A DNA stretch of 64,000 nt from Bifidobacterium mellis (GTDB lineage: Bacteria > Actinomycetota > Actinomycetes > Actinomycetales > Bifidobacteriaceae). The notes below the pieces were generated by a model. That model did no database searches, was not told the DNA's origin, and saw only the letters and a program-made list of their open reading frames with translations. Each line of letters opens with the position of its first letter. Position 1 is the stretch's first letter. Positions 55,450-63,999 of the stretch are shown here, piece after piece. A program made the translations under genes and the position numbers. The stretch covers positions 714,125 to 778,124 of the forward strand of contig NZ_KQ033885.1 of the NCBI RefSeq assembly GCF_000967265.1, in the 5' to 3' direction.

Positions 55450-56840
55450 GCGGCGGGCAGACACTGACCGCTGGCATCATTCTGGCCGCAGGCGAGGGTA
55501 CCCGCATGCACTCGGCCCATCCCAAGGTTCTGCACACCCTGGCCGGCAAGACCTTCCTGCAGAGGGTCATGACTTCGGTGACCGCCCTCAATCCCGAGCT
55601 GACGGCCGTGGTGGTTCACCATCAGGCCGACCTGGTGGCGCAGGCTGCCCGCTCCTACGATTCCCAGGTGCGCATCGTGCGTCAGGACAGCCGACCGGGA
55701 ACGGGGCGTGCGGTCCAGTGCGCCGTGGACCAGCTGGATGGTGAGCTCCGGCATGACGGCCAGGTGCTGATCGTCGCATCGGACATGCCCCTGCTTGACG
55801 CGGACACGCTGCACAGCCTGCTCGACTACCATGTCAGTTCCGGCGACGGGGCCACTGTGCTGACCGTCAATTTGGACGACCCCACCGGATATGGCCGCAT
55901 CATTCGCGACCAGGATGGACGGGTCCTGCGCATCGTCGAACAGCGGGACGCCACCGGAACCGAGCTAGCCGTCAAGGAGGTCAACACCTCCGTTTACGTC
56001 TTCGAGACTGACCTGCTGCGACAGGCGGTCCGCGGTCTGGACGACAGCAACGCCCAGGGCGAGTTCTATCTGACCGATGCCTTGGAGACGGCCCGCCGCC
56101 TGGGCAGGGTCGGGGCCTTCGCTGCCCCTGATCCGCTCAAGGTCGAAGGCGTCAACGACAGGGTCCAGTTGGCCGATCTGGCCAAGGCCCATAACCTGCG
56201 GGTCTGCCGGGAGTTCATGCGCCAGGGGGTGACCATTCTGGACCCGTCCACCACCTGGATCGAGGACGATGTGGTCATCCAGCAGGATGCAGTCATTCTG
56301 CCCGGATGCTTCCTGCAGGGTCATACCGAGATCGCCTCGGATGCGGTCATCGGCCCCTATACCACCTTGATTGATGCCATCATCGAGCCGCAGGCCAAGG
56401 TGGAGCGTTCCCGCGTGCAGGAGACCCGGATCGGAGCCAGGGCCAACATCGGCCCATGGACCTATCTGAGGGCCGGCAACGTCCTTGCCGAGGACACCAA
56501 GGCCGGGGCCTTCGTGGAGATGAAGAAGGCCACCATCGACCACGGGACCAAGGTGCCCCATCTCTCATATGTGGGGGATGCCCATATAGGCCACGACAGC
56601 AACGTGGGAGGCGGGTCCATCACGGCCAACTACGACGGCGTGCACAAGAACCGGACCGAGATCGGATCGGAAGTGCATGTGGGCGCAGGGAACCTCTTCG
56701 TAGCACCAGTCCAGGTGGGCGACGGGGTCACCACCGGAGCCGGATCGGTCATCCGTCATCCGGTCGAGGACGGGGCCATGGTCTATTCCACCAACGACCA
56801 GCATGAGGTTCCGGACTGGAAGCCCGCCTGGGAGCGGTAA
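55446..56840 (+). CDS. glmU: Bifunctional N-acetylglucosamine-1-phosphate uridyltransferase / glucosamine-1-phosphate acetyltransferase
   Basis: Makes UDP-GlcNAc for peptidoglycan. 464 residues. N-terminal uridyltransferase LAAGEGTRMHSAHPKVLH; C-terminal left-handed beta-helix acetyltransferase with hexapeptide repeats and KKATIDHGTKVPHLSYVGDAHIG. TTG start at 55446 overlaps the HAD gene stop. The order HAD, glmU, rsfS, phosphatase is tight, suggesting one transcript. Confidence 0.95.
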   Translation: MSGGQTLTAGIILAAGEGTRMHSAHPKVLHTLAGKTFLQRVMTSVTALNPELTAVVVHHQADLVAQAARSYDSQVRIVRQDSRPGTGRAVQCAVDQLDGELRHDGQVLIVASDMPLLDADTLHSLLDYHVSSGDGATVLTVNLDDPTGYGRIIRDQDGRVLRIVEQRDATGTELAVKEVNTSVYVFETDLLRQAVRGLDDSNAQGEFYLTDALETARRLGRVGAFAAPDPLKVEGVNDRVQLADLAKAHNLRVCREFMRQGVTILDPSTTWIEDDVVIQQDAVILPGCFLQGHTEIASDAVIGPYTTLIDAIIEPQAKVERSRVQETRIGARANIGPWTYLRAGNVLAEDTKAGAFVEMKKATIDHGTKVPHLSYVGDAHIGHDSNVGGGSITANYDGVHKNRTEIGSEVHVGAGNLFVAPVQVGDGVTTGAGSVIRHPVEDGAMVYSTNDQHEVPDWKPAWER

Positions 56841-56881
56841 CCTTGACAGCATCTGCTTCACAACAAGGAAAGGCGTGACAA

Positions 56882-57358
56882 GTGCCAGCATTGCAGGAAT
56901 CCATCGACGCGGTCCGGGTGGCTGCTCGGGCCGCCAACGATGTCAAGGCCATGGACATCGTGGCCTTCGACGTCTCCCGGCCCATCGCCATCACCGACAT
57001 CTTCATGGTGGCCACCGGCAGCAACGAACGCCAGGTCCTGGCCATCGCCGAAGAGGTGGAAAAGCAGCTCCATCTACAGAAGAATCTGGACCCCCGTTCG
57101 CGGGAGGGCGTCCAGGAGGCCCAGTGGGTTCTGCTGGACTACGGTGACTTCGTCATCCACATCATGCACAAGCAGGCCCGCGCCTACTATGACTTGGAAC
57201 GGCTCTGGAAGGATTGTCCCCAGGTGGACCTGCAACTGGAGCACCCCTTCACCCTTAAGGATGATGACCCGGACGGCCGGTTGGCCTCCAAGGCGGACGA
57301 TTTGAACGGGGATGATCTGCGCAGCCGTTTCGCTGACCCTCAGGAAAACCATGACTGA
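56882..57358 (+). CDS. rsfS: Ribosomal silencing factor RsfS
   Basis: 158 residues. Binds ribosomal protein L14 and blocks subunit joining when nutrients are low. Family core: DIVAFDVS, ITDIFMVATGSNERQVLAIAEEVE and EAQWVLLDYGDFVIHIMHKQARAYYDLERLW. GTG start at 56882. An acidic Asp-rich C-terminal tail. Its stop lies within the first codons of the next gene (8-base overlap). Confidence 0.93.
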   Translation: MPALQESIDAVRVAARAANDVKAMDIVAFDVSRPIAITDIFMVATGSNERQVLAIAEEVEKQLHLQKNLDPRSREGVQEAQWVLLDYGDFVIHIMHKQARAYYDLERLWKDCPQVDLQLEHPFTLKDDDPDGRLASKADDLNGDDLRSRFADPQENHD

Positions 57359-58091
57359 TTCGGATACCGCCGCCGGGGATGGACGGCATGTGCGCTCCAT
57401 GACCGTGGTCCGCCATGGCCAGACCTCATACAACGCAGGGCATCGGATGCAGGGTCAGATCGACATCCCGCTCAACAGCGTTGGCCGCTGGCAGGTGGAG
57501 AGGACCGCCGAGGAGCTTCGCGCTGAATACGTGGATGATGCCCCTGAAGACCGTCACCTGCTGGTAGTCTCCTCTGACCTGGGCCGGGCTGCCGCCACCG
57601 CACACGCCTTCGCCGACCCCTTGGGCCAGATGGTCCATCTCGATCCCGGGCTGCGTGAACGCAGCTTCGGCGAGTGGGAGGGAGCCAGCGCCGAGGAGGT
57701 TCGTCAACGCTGGCCCGAGGATTACGAATCCTGGTCCAGGGGCGCCGGGGGAGAGTTGCGCCACGGTGCCGAGACCAAGCCCCAGGTGGGCAAACGGGGC
57801 CAGGAAACCCTGAACCGATGGATTCATCGGGCCGGCCCGGACACGGATCTCATGGTCTTCTCCCATGGGTCCTTCATCGCTGAGGCCCTTCAGGCCCTGC
57901 TGGGCATGGCCACTGCATATCCCGAATACCTGGGCCTGGTCACCATGCGCAACGCCCACTGGGCCCGATTGATGCCACGGGATCTGCCGGACGGCGGTCT
58001 GCGCTGGTCCATGATCGACTACAATCGCGGTCCGGCCATCGCCATGCGGGGGGACTGGGACAATCCCCGGGGGCTGGTCCAGACCGACTGA
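57351..58091 (+). CDS. Histidine phosphatase family protein (phosphoglycerate-mutase-like)
   Basis: 246 residues. The phosphohistidine motif VVRHGQTSYNAGHRMQG has Arg-His-Gly near the N-terminus; the second histidine is in VFSHGSFIAEAL, and the acid is in RERSFGEWEG. This is the cobC/GpmB-like branch rather than glycolytic Gpm. The substrate may be a nucleotide sugar or a phosphorylated metabolite; rsfS-linked members are common in actinobacteria. ATG at 57351, AGGAAAA upstream. Confidence 0.85.
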   Translation: MTDSDTAAGDGRHVRSMTVVRHGQTSYNAGHRMQGQIDIPLNSVGRWQVERTAEELRAEYVDDAPEDRHLLVVSSDLGRAAATAHAFADPLGQMVHLDPGLRERSFGEWEGASAEEVRQRWPEDYESWSRGAGGELRHGAETKPQVGKRGQETLNRWIHRAGPDTDLMVFSHGSFIAEALQALLGMATAYPEYLGLVTMRNAHWARLMPRDLPDGGLRWSMIDYNRGPAIAMRGDWDNPRGLVQTD

Positions 58092-58185
58092 GGTCCTTGG
58101 GGGTTGGCCGACCATCACAGTATCGCCATGACCACCAGCTACCATAAGAGCGCAGTAACCAGCCGTTGGATCAAAAGGGGTCGGA

Positions 58186-59112
58186 GTGAAGCAGTTCTTT
58201 CATGACATTTCCTGGGCGCAGATCATCGCCGGCGCTCTTGCAGCCATGACCTCCTTCTGGCTGGCCGCCAAGATCGGCGTGGCGGGATCCATCATCGGCG
58301 TGGCCATCGGTTCCATCGTCTCTGCCGTGGCCTCGCAGATCTACAAGAATGTTTTGGAAGCCTCTGGCCAGAAGCTGCAGGAGTCCGTGGTCGGCGGTGC
58401 TGGCCAGGACGATGACGACTCCGAGACTGACTCGAATACCGATTCGGACGCCGGTGGAAAGACCACCACCTTGCCGGCTCAGGGTAAGGGTCGTTCTGAC
58501 GATTCCAGCGATACTGCCGACGGGTCCACCCAGGTCATGGCCCCGGTGGATGGGTCCACCCAGGTCATGCCCCCTGTCGGTGACGAAAAGTCGGCAGCCA
58601 AGACCGGCAGGACCGTTTCGTCCAGCAATGGTCCACGGACCCATGCGGCCTCCATGACGGCAACCAGCAAGAAGAAGCTGGATCAGCGCCGTCGCAACGT
58701 CATCATCGTCTCCGTGGTCAGCGCCCTGGTGGCCGTACTGCTTTCCGCTCTGGCCATCAATGCCCTGACCAAGGGCGAAGGCACCGACAAGGTGGTTCGC
58801 AACGTGGTCAGCCCGCCGACCAGCCAGACGGTAACCCCCAGCGAGGAGGAGACCCCCTCCAAGCCAGCGCGGCGCACAGAGGAGCCTGAATATCAGACGA
58901 CCCCGAGTGCCCCTCAGAACCAGCCCTCTGGCTCGAATCAGAACCAAGGCAGCGAACAGGGATCCGGGCAGAGTCAACCGCAGGGAGGGAACCCCGCGAG
59001 CTCGCCTTCGCCGTCTGCCGACGCGACCAGCTCCACGCCAAGTCCCTCAGGCACGGCTCCTACGCCACAGTCGTCACCGACGAGCACGACCAGTCCATCT
59101 CCTCGTAACTGA
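58186..59112 (+). CDS. Membrane protein with Ser/Thr/Pro-rich exported tail
   Basis: 308 residues, no known family. Two N-terminal membrane helices (about 10-28 and 30-50) are followed by a hydrophilic, Asp/Ser-rich section with a tandem repeat (DGSTQVMAPV, DGSTQVMPPV at about 105-124). A positive patch (KKKLDQRRR) precedes a third helix (about 173-195), and the last 110 residues are Ser/Thr/Pro/Gln-rich. By the positive-inside rule the repeats are cytosolic and the tail is outside. GTG start; GGGGTCGGA upstream. Function unknown. Confidence 0.8.
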   Translation: MKQFFHDISWAQIIAGALAAMTSFWLAAKIGVAGSIIGVAIGSIVSAVASQIYKNVLEASGQKLQESVVGGAGQDDDDSETDSNTDSDAGGKTTTLPAQGKGRSDDSSDTADGSTQVMAPVDGSTQVMPPVGDEKSAAKTGRTVSSSNGPRTHAASMTATSKKKLDQRRRNVIIVSVVSALVAVLLSALAINALTKGEGTDKVVRNVVSPPTSQTVTPSEEETPSKPARRTEEPEYQTTPSAPQNQPSGSNQNQGSEQGSGQSQPQGGNPASSPSPSADATSSTPSPSGTAPTPQSSPTSTTSPSPRN

Positions 59113-59150
59113 CCTGTCGGTCGGCGCGGCACACCCATCCCACCATGTAA

Positions 59151-59166
59151 TGTGACTAGGGTCACT
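59151..59166. promoter_or_regulatory. TGTGA-N6-TCAC palindrome upstream of gldA
   Basis: TGTGACTAGGGTCACT: TGTGA (59151-59155), TCACT (59162-59166); the inner arms GTGAC/GTCAC match fully. It lies 75 bases before gldA and resembles the site at 32774 before pflB. Candidate factors are a CRP/GlxR-type or Rex-type regulator. Confidence 0.45.
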
Positions 59167-59240
59167 TTCGGGCGGTCCAAGAGGCCCGTCCCCAAGGATC
59201 TGGTCCCGAAGGCGGGATCAGCAATGAGAAAGGTGTGTAT

Positions 59241-60326
59241 ATGCGCAAGGTTCTGTGCTCTCCAGGCTCCTATGTCCAGCAGGAGGGCGCCATGGGAAAG
59301 CTGGCTGGAGAATACGCGGCTCTGGGCGCCAAGGGTGCCCATCTGATCGTCGATCCGGTCATCGACGGGCTCTACCACGACGACATCGTCGCCTCCTTTG
59401 AGCACGATGGGATCCCCTACGAACTGATGGAATTCGGCGGCGAGTGCTCCATGGAGGAGATCGACCGTCATCGTGCCCGTTTGGGCGGCAGCGACGCGGT
59501 GATCGGCATCGGCGGTGGCAAGACCTTGGATACTGCCAAGGCCGTGGCCCATTTCGCCCACCTGCCTGTCATGATTGTGCCCACGGCGGCCTCCTCGGAT
59601 GCGCCCTGCTCCAGGCTGTCCGTGCTCTACACGCCTGAGGGTGTCTTCGACCGTTATCTGCCACTGCCTGCCAACCCCAACGTGGTCCTTATGGATACCG
59701 ACGTCATCGCCAAGGCTCCGGTGCGCTTCCTGGTATCAGGGCTGGGCGATGCCTTCGCCACATACTATGAGGCGGCCGCCTGCGTGCAGTCGAACGCGGT
59801 GACCATGACCGGAGGACACGCCACCATGGCCGCCTTCGCCCTGGCCCGTCTCTGCCGCGACACCCTGTTGGAGGATGGCGTCAAGGCCGTGGCCGCCGTC
59901 AAGGCCGGTGTGCGCACAGCCGCCCTGGAGAAGATCATTGAGGCCAATACCTTGCTGAGCGGTCTGGGCTTCGAGAGCTCCGGCCTGGCTGCAGCCCACG
60001 CCATTCATGATGGGATGACCGCCCTGGAGGGCACCCACTCCATGCTGCATGGCGAGAAGGTGGCCTTCGGCACCCTGGCCCAGCTGGTCCTTGAGGATCG
60101 TCCCCTGGAGGAGACCCGCCAGGTCTACGACTTCTTCCGTAGCGTGGGTCTGCCCACATCCCTGGAGCAGATCGGCATCGGCCAGGCCAGCGAGGAGGAT
60201 CTGCTCCAGGTCGGCGAGCATGCCTGCGGTCCTGACGAGACCATGGGCAACATGCCCTTCGACGTGACCCCTGCCGATGTGGCTCACGCTCTGCGCGCAG
60301 CCGATCAGCTGGGCAAGCAGCTCTGA
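59241..60326 (+). CDS. gldA: Glycerol dehydrogenase
   Basis: NAD-dependent oxidation of glycerol to dihydroxyacetone (reversible). 361 residues, the usual length. The iron/zinc-dependent alcohol-dehydrogenase fold: NAD motif GIGGGKTLDTAKAV, metal ligands around SDAPCS, HAIHDGM and SMLHGEKV. Start ATG 59241 with AAAGG upstream; a GTG at 59235 adds two residues. Followed by a strong terminator. Confidence 0.93.
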   Translation: MRKVLCSPGSYVQQEGAMGKLAGEYAALGAKGAHLIVDPVIDGLYHDDIVASFEHDGIPYELMEFGGECSMEEIDRHRARLGGSDAVIGIGGGKTLDTAKAVAHFAHLPVMIVPTAASSDAPCSRLSVLYTPEGVFDRYLPLPANPNVVLMDTDVIAKAPVRFLVSGLGDAFATYYEAAACVQSNAVTMTGGHATMAAFALARLCRDTLLEDGVKAVAAVKAGVRTAALEKIIEANTLLSGLGFESSGLAAAHAIHDGMTALEGTHSMLHGEKVAFGTLAQLVLEDRPLEETRQVYDFFRSVGLPTSLEQIGIGQASEEDLLQVGEHACGPDETMGNMPFDVTPADVAHALRAADQLGKQL

Positions 60327-60361
60327 GCTCTCCTGTTCTGATCCCTCTGTGGGTTGCCAAG

Positions 60362-60398
60362 CGGCCGCCGGCATGAAGTCGGCGGCCGTTTGTATTTT
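60362..60398 (+). terminator. Terminator after gldA
   Basis: Perfect 9-bp stem CGGCCGCCG (60362-60370) with CGGCGGCCG (60380-60388), nine-base loop, then TTTGTATTTT. Between convergent genes. Confidence 0.9.
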
Positions 60399-60415
60399 GC
60401 TTGGGTTTACATTGG

Positions 60416-61390
60416 TCACTCCTGTAGCGAGGCAGCGGCCTTTCGTATGGCTTGCTCGCCTGGGCATGTGGCTGGACCTGGCTGCGTGGTGGAAAGGGCA
60501 CCTGCACAATTGGCCAGTGTCAGTGCCTCCTCGATGGGCAGGCCCTGGAAGATGCCCGCACAGAGGACGCCCGAGTGGGCATCGCCGGCACCGTTGGTGT
60601 CTATGGCATGGACCTGCGGGGTCGGAATGTATCGGCTCTGCCTTGCATCCTTGGGTTGGCAGTACCAGGCACCACGGGCGCCGGCCCTGAGAACCACCGG
60701 ACTGTCCAGTCTCAGCGAGAGCGAACGGCAGACGGATTCCGGCTCGGTTGCATTGCCGGTTTCGGGTCGGCACTCCAGACGTTGCGCCAGGATTGGTCCC
60801 TCGCGTTCATTCAGCGACCAGATCGGGTGCAGTCCGTTGACCGTGTTCAGCACATCCAGTGCAATATCGGCCACCATGGGTCCCAGGTCGAAGAGCACGG
60901 GGAATCCTTCGCCCTGGTGTCTGTGAGCGAATCCGACCAGGCTTCGGGTGTTGTCCTTGTGGCAGAAGGAATACCCGCTCAGGTAGACGACATCGCCGGG
61001 AACCAGGTCCATGCCTTCGTAGGTGCCCTCCGGTACGCGGGTCTCTGCGCCCCTTGCCGACACAAAGGTGCGTTCGCCCGAGGGCTCGATCATGGCTACC
61101 GAGTATCCGGTATCACAGTCATCCAGCACAGGCCCCTGGGCGGGGACCCGCAGGGCTGCAAGGGCTCCACTGGCCATGTCCGCCATCGGACCTGTGCCGA
61201 TCGCCCCCATATAGGCTATCGGCGCCCCCATCTGCCTGGCTGCGCGAATCACGTTGTACTCGCCGCCGACCTTTATGGCGCTTCGCCTGGCGAAAATATC
61301 CCCTCCGCGCTCCGGTAGGTGGTCGATGTCCATGCTCAGGTCAACCACCACCTGACCGAGATGGAGGATCCTTGGCTCAGTCATCGCCAC
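60416..61390 (-). CDS. PfkB family carbohydrate/nucleoside kinase
   Basis: 324-residue ribokinase-type kinase. The N-terminal PfkB region has GGEYNVIRAARQMGA (substrate and lid). The catalytic motif DTNGAGDAHSGVL is near the end, with Asp as base and GAGD as the anion hole. Its start overlaps the permease gene end by 14 bases. It is the last gene of the leftward cassette; phosphorylation of a released sugar, or of a nucleoside, is inferred from neighbours. Confidence 0.87.
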   Translation of the reverse strand: MAMTEPRILHLGQVVVDLSMDIDHLPERGGDIFARRSAIKVGGEYNVIRAARQMGAPIAYMGAIGTGPMADMASGALAALRVPAQGPVLDDCDTGYSVAMIEPSGERTFVSARGAETRVPEGTYEGMDLVPGDVVYLSGYSFCHKDNTRSLVGFAHRHQGEGFPVLFDLGPMVADIALDVLNTVNGLHPIWSLNEREGPILAQRLECRPETGNATEPESVCRSLSLRLDSPVVLRAGARGAWYCQPKDARQSRYIPTPQVHAIDTNGAGDAHSGVLCAGIFQGLPIEEALTLANCAGALSTTQPGPATCPGEQAIRKAAASLQE

Positions 61391-62843
61391 TGCTCCTCAC
61401 CGCCATGGAATCCTTGGAGAGGACGTGCAGAATGGCGTAGAGAATTCCTCCCAGCAGGAGGGAAACCAGCCATGCCAGGCCGTTCCTGCCCAGGAAGCTG
61501 TCGGCCAGCGGTCCCGAGAACCAGACCTCGTCCTTGGAGACCTGGGCCGTCACGAACAGGAAGCCGACGACTATTCCGACCAGCCAGCTGATGATGGCTG
61601 GGAGGTTGATGCCGTGCCAGTACCAGTAGGGGGAGTCGGCTCGAAGGTTCAGAAGGCCGTCGGAATCGTAGCGCTTGCGGAAGATCATGTCTGACAGGAA
61701 GATGCCTGCCCAGGTGCTCAGAGGCACTGCCAAGAGGGAGATGAAGGTGACGAAGGGGCCGTAGAACCCGTCGGAACCCAGCGTGAAGTACAGGGCTCCG
61801 CAGGTGGTCACCACCACGTCGACCACGACCGCGTAGGCGCGGGGGATTCTGATGCCCAGGGTGATGGTGGTCAGGCCGGCAGAATATACGGAAAGGTTGT
61901 TGGACATGAGCAGCCCGGCGAATGCGGCAATCAGATAGGGGATGGAGACCCAGGCGGGTAGGGCGCTTCGAACCGCGGCGACCGGATCGGCGGCGGAGGC
62001 AATGGTGGAGTTGCCAGCTGTAAGGACCGACCCCAGGCCGATGACGACCACCAGTGGAATGCCGGCGCCGGCCGCTGCAGTCAGGACCAGAGAGCCGGAT
62101 TTCACCGAGGTCTTCTGGTAGCGGGCCATGTCTGCGCCGGAGTTGACCCAGCCGATGCCCGTCCCCGCGGCTATGGTGCCGACACCGATCAGGAAGGCGC
62201 TGGCTGATCCGGGGGCATTGCCGATGAAGGAGGACCAGTCGACGGTCGTGGCCAGATAGATGGCCACCAGGAGGGTGAGGGCGCCGAATATCCAGGTGGC
62301 CCACTTCTGCACGGTGAGAATGAAGGCGTGACCGGCGGCCGAGACCACCACGGTCAGGGCCACGAAGACGGCAATGCAGACGAAGGTCAGGAAGGGGGAG
62401 CGCCTGGCATCGGCCGAGGTGCCGAAGATTATGGCGATCAGGGAGAGCAGCGCAAAGGCGCCGGTCATGGTGTTCACCGTCTCCCAGCCCAGTCTGGACA
62501 GCAGGGCCACCAGGGTGGGGCCCGCATTGCCTCTGACGCCGAAAATGGCCCTGGACAGGGTCAGCGTGGGGGCGCCGCCCCTTCTGCCGGCTATGGAGAT
62601 AATGCCGACCAGGGCGAAGGATCCGAAGGCCCCGATGGTCGTGGCGAGCACGGCCTGCCAGAGGTTCAGTCCCTGGGCAATCAGAGTAGCTCCCAGAGGG
62701 ATTCCCAGGATCGAGATGTTGGCGGCGAACCAGACCCAGAAGAGCTGACCGGGCGACCCGTTCCTCTGGTCCTCGGGCACAGGCTCGATGCCCCTTTGCT
62801 CCACCCTGGAGAGGATGGTGCCCTCTTTTGGTGCAGTTGACAT
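61377..62843 (-). CDS. NCS1 family nucleobase/nucleoside permease
   Basis: 488 residues with about 12 membrane helices. The NCS1 pattern is seen: FWVWFAANISILGIPLG at the first helix, GRRGGAPTLTLSRAIFG, and ADMARYQK in the sixth-seventh helix region. This group (CodB/allantoin/purine permeases) imports nucleobases, hydantoins or related ring compounds. The ATG at 62843 is preferred (AGGAG eight bases upstream) over GTG at 62864. Confidence 0.88.
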   Translation of the reverse strand: MSTAPKEGTILSRVEQRGIEPVPEDQRNGSPGQLFWVWFAANISILGIPLGATLIAQGLNLWQAVLATTIGAFGSFALVGIISIAGRRGGAPTLTLSRAIFGVRGNAGPTLVALLSRLGWETVNTMTGAFALLSLIAIIFGTSADARRSPFLTFVCIAVFVALTVVVSAAGHAFILTVQKWATWIFGALTLLVAIYLATTVDWSSFIGNAPGSASAFLIGVGTIAAGTGIGWVNSGADMARYQKTSVKSGSLVLTAAAGAGIPLVVVIGLGSVLTAGNSTIASAADPVAAVRSALPAWVSIPYLIAAFAGLLMSNNLSVYSAGLTTITLGIRIPRAYAVVVDVVVTTCGALYFTLGSDGFYGPFVTFISLLAVPLSTWAGIFLSDMIFRKRYDSDGLLNLRADSPYWYWHGINLPAIISWLVGIVVGFLFVTAQVSKDEVWFSGPLADSFLGRNGLAWLVSLLLGGILYAILHVLSKDSMAVRSSGDD

Positions 62844-62934
62844 GGATTGTCTCCTTTGACTCACGTTGTACTGAATGTAGCGATGGATCAGCTGTTCGGG
62901 CAGTTGGCCTGGTCTGTGGGGTCCCCGTAATCTT

Positions 62935-62957
62935 GGGGGGGGGGTGACTGGATTCTA
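62935..62957 (-). promoter_or_regulatory. Predicted permease promoter with a C10 tract at the start of transcription
   Basis: On the minus strand, TAGAAT (62957-62952) is followed seven bases later by A62945 and then ten C residues (62944-62935, G10 on the plus strand). The predicted transcript begins A-C10, about 100 bases before the permease ATG. The -35 is poor. The tract may slip in replication or transcription. Confidence 0.45.
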
Positions 62958-63000
62958 CATTGTTGTGTTCCTGACGGAATCAGTCTTGTCGGTTTGCGCT

Positions 63001-63999
63001 TTACTGCCTTAGGGCAATCAGGCCACGGGCGGTTTTCTGCAGGTCGAGGTGAGATACCGAAGCCACCCGGGAACAGAGTGTGGGGTCAAAGGCCTCGGGA
63101 CCTGCACTCGCGCCGGTCATTGCGCCGGTCATTGCAGCGATGGTGTCCGTATCGCCACCAAGGTTGACTGCGGCGAACAGAGCCGATTGGGGATCGTAGG
63201 CGAACCTCCAGGCCAGGGCGAAGGCGGCTGCCACAGACTCATTGGATTCGACCGAGGTGCCGCAGTCTTCAATCAGGTGGCGTTCGAAGTCGCCCTCATC
63301 ACTGAATTCCTCAGACAGCCGTATTGCCTGGCGGGCCCGTGCGGGAACCGATGCCTTGGGGGTCCAAGCCCCTGAGGTCTCCATGGCGGGCACCAGGCGC
63401 AGGGACTCCTGCAACGCCTGGCGAACGGTCATTCCCTCAAGTCCCAGACTGACTGTCGTGGCGATCAGCGCTGCGCTTTGGAAGCCTGCGACCGTGTCGT
63501 GTGTGACCTGGCAGGACTCGTAGATGCGATTGGCGAGCCTCCTGGTGTCCTTGGGCCTGTTGGCTATCCCTACCGGGGTGACTCGCATGGCGGCCCCGTT
63601 GGTGGTGCCGGTCCTTCCCGTGGTCATGATGTCTGCGCCCTGGCGAACCTGTTCCAGGGCCAGCTTGGTGGAGGGCCCGAGCAAGTCCAGCGATCCGCGC
63701 GACTTCATATCGTCCTCCCAGGCCAGAAGGCGCTTGGCGAGCTCTTTCGGATCGATGTGTCCCTTGCCATCGATGATAAGTTCCGCCACGATCAGCGCCT
63801 GCTCGGTGTCATCGGTCACAGCCCCCGCAGGCATACCGGAAGCTATCGGCTGATCCGCAATGGCATCACGAAGGGTGTCGACTCTGCCGTAGGCCTCATG
63901 GATGGCTGCTGGACTCATGCTCTGCGTGGGCATGCCCAGCGCGTCCCCCAAGGACAGCCCGGTAAGCGCGCCAAGTGCGCCCTTTTCAGTTCTGGTCAT
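63001..63999 (-). CDS. ADP-ribosylglycohydrolase family protein
   Basis: 332 residues from the ATG at 63999; the N-terminus appears complete (GALGALTGLSLGDALGMPTQS), but the upstream site is outside the window. Metal-binding motifs are intact: GAVTDDTEQALIVAE and VNLGGDTDTIAAMTGAMTGA, with two magnesium ions expected. The family removes ADP-ribose or cleaves other N-glycosides. E. coli YegU, in an operon with a nucleoside transporter and a PfkB kinase, is the likely parallel. It lies 157 bases before the permease gene on the same strand. Confidence 0.88.
   Translation of the reverse strand: MTRTEKGALGALTGLSLGDALGMPTQSMSPAAIHEAYGRVDTLRDAIADQPIASGMPAGAVTDDTEQALIVAELIIDGKGHIDPKELAKRLLAWEDDMKSRGSLDLLGPSTKLALEQVRQGADIMTTGRTGTTNGAAMRVTPVGIANRPKDTRRLANRIYESCQVTHDTVAGFQSAALIATTVSLGLEGMTVRQALQESLRLVPAMETSGAWTPKASVPARARQAIRLSEEFSDEGDFERHLIEDCGTSVESNESVAAAFALAWRFAYDPQSALFAAVNLGGDTDTIAAMTGAMTGASAGPEAFDPTLCSRVASVSHLDLQKTARGLIALRQ

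Noticed and set aside
60354..61318. Plus-strand frames over the PfkB gene
   Set aside because: Antisense shadows; the minus strand has the PfkB catalytic motif.
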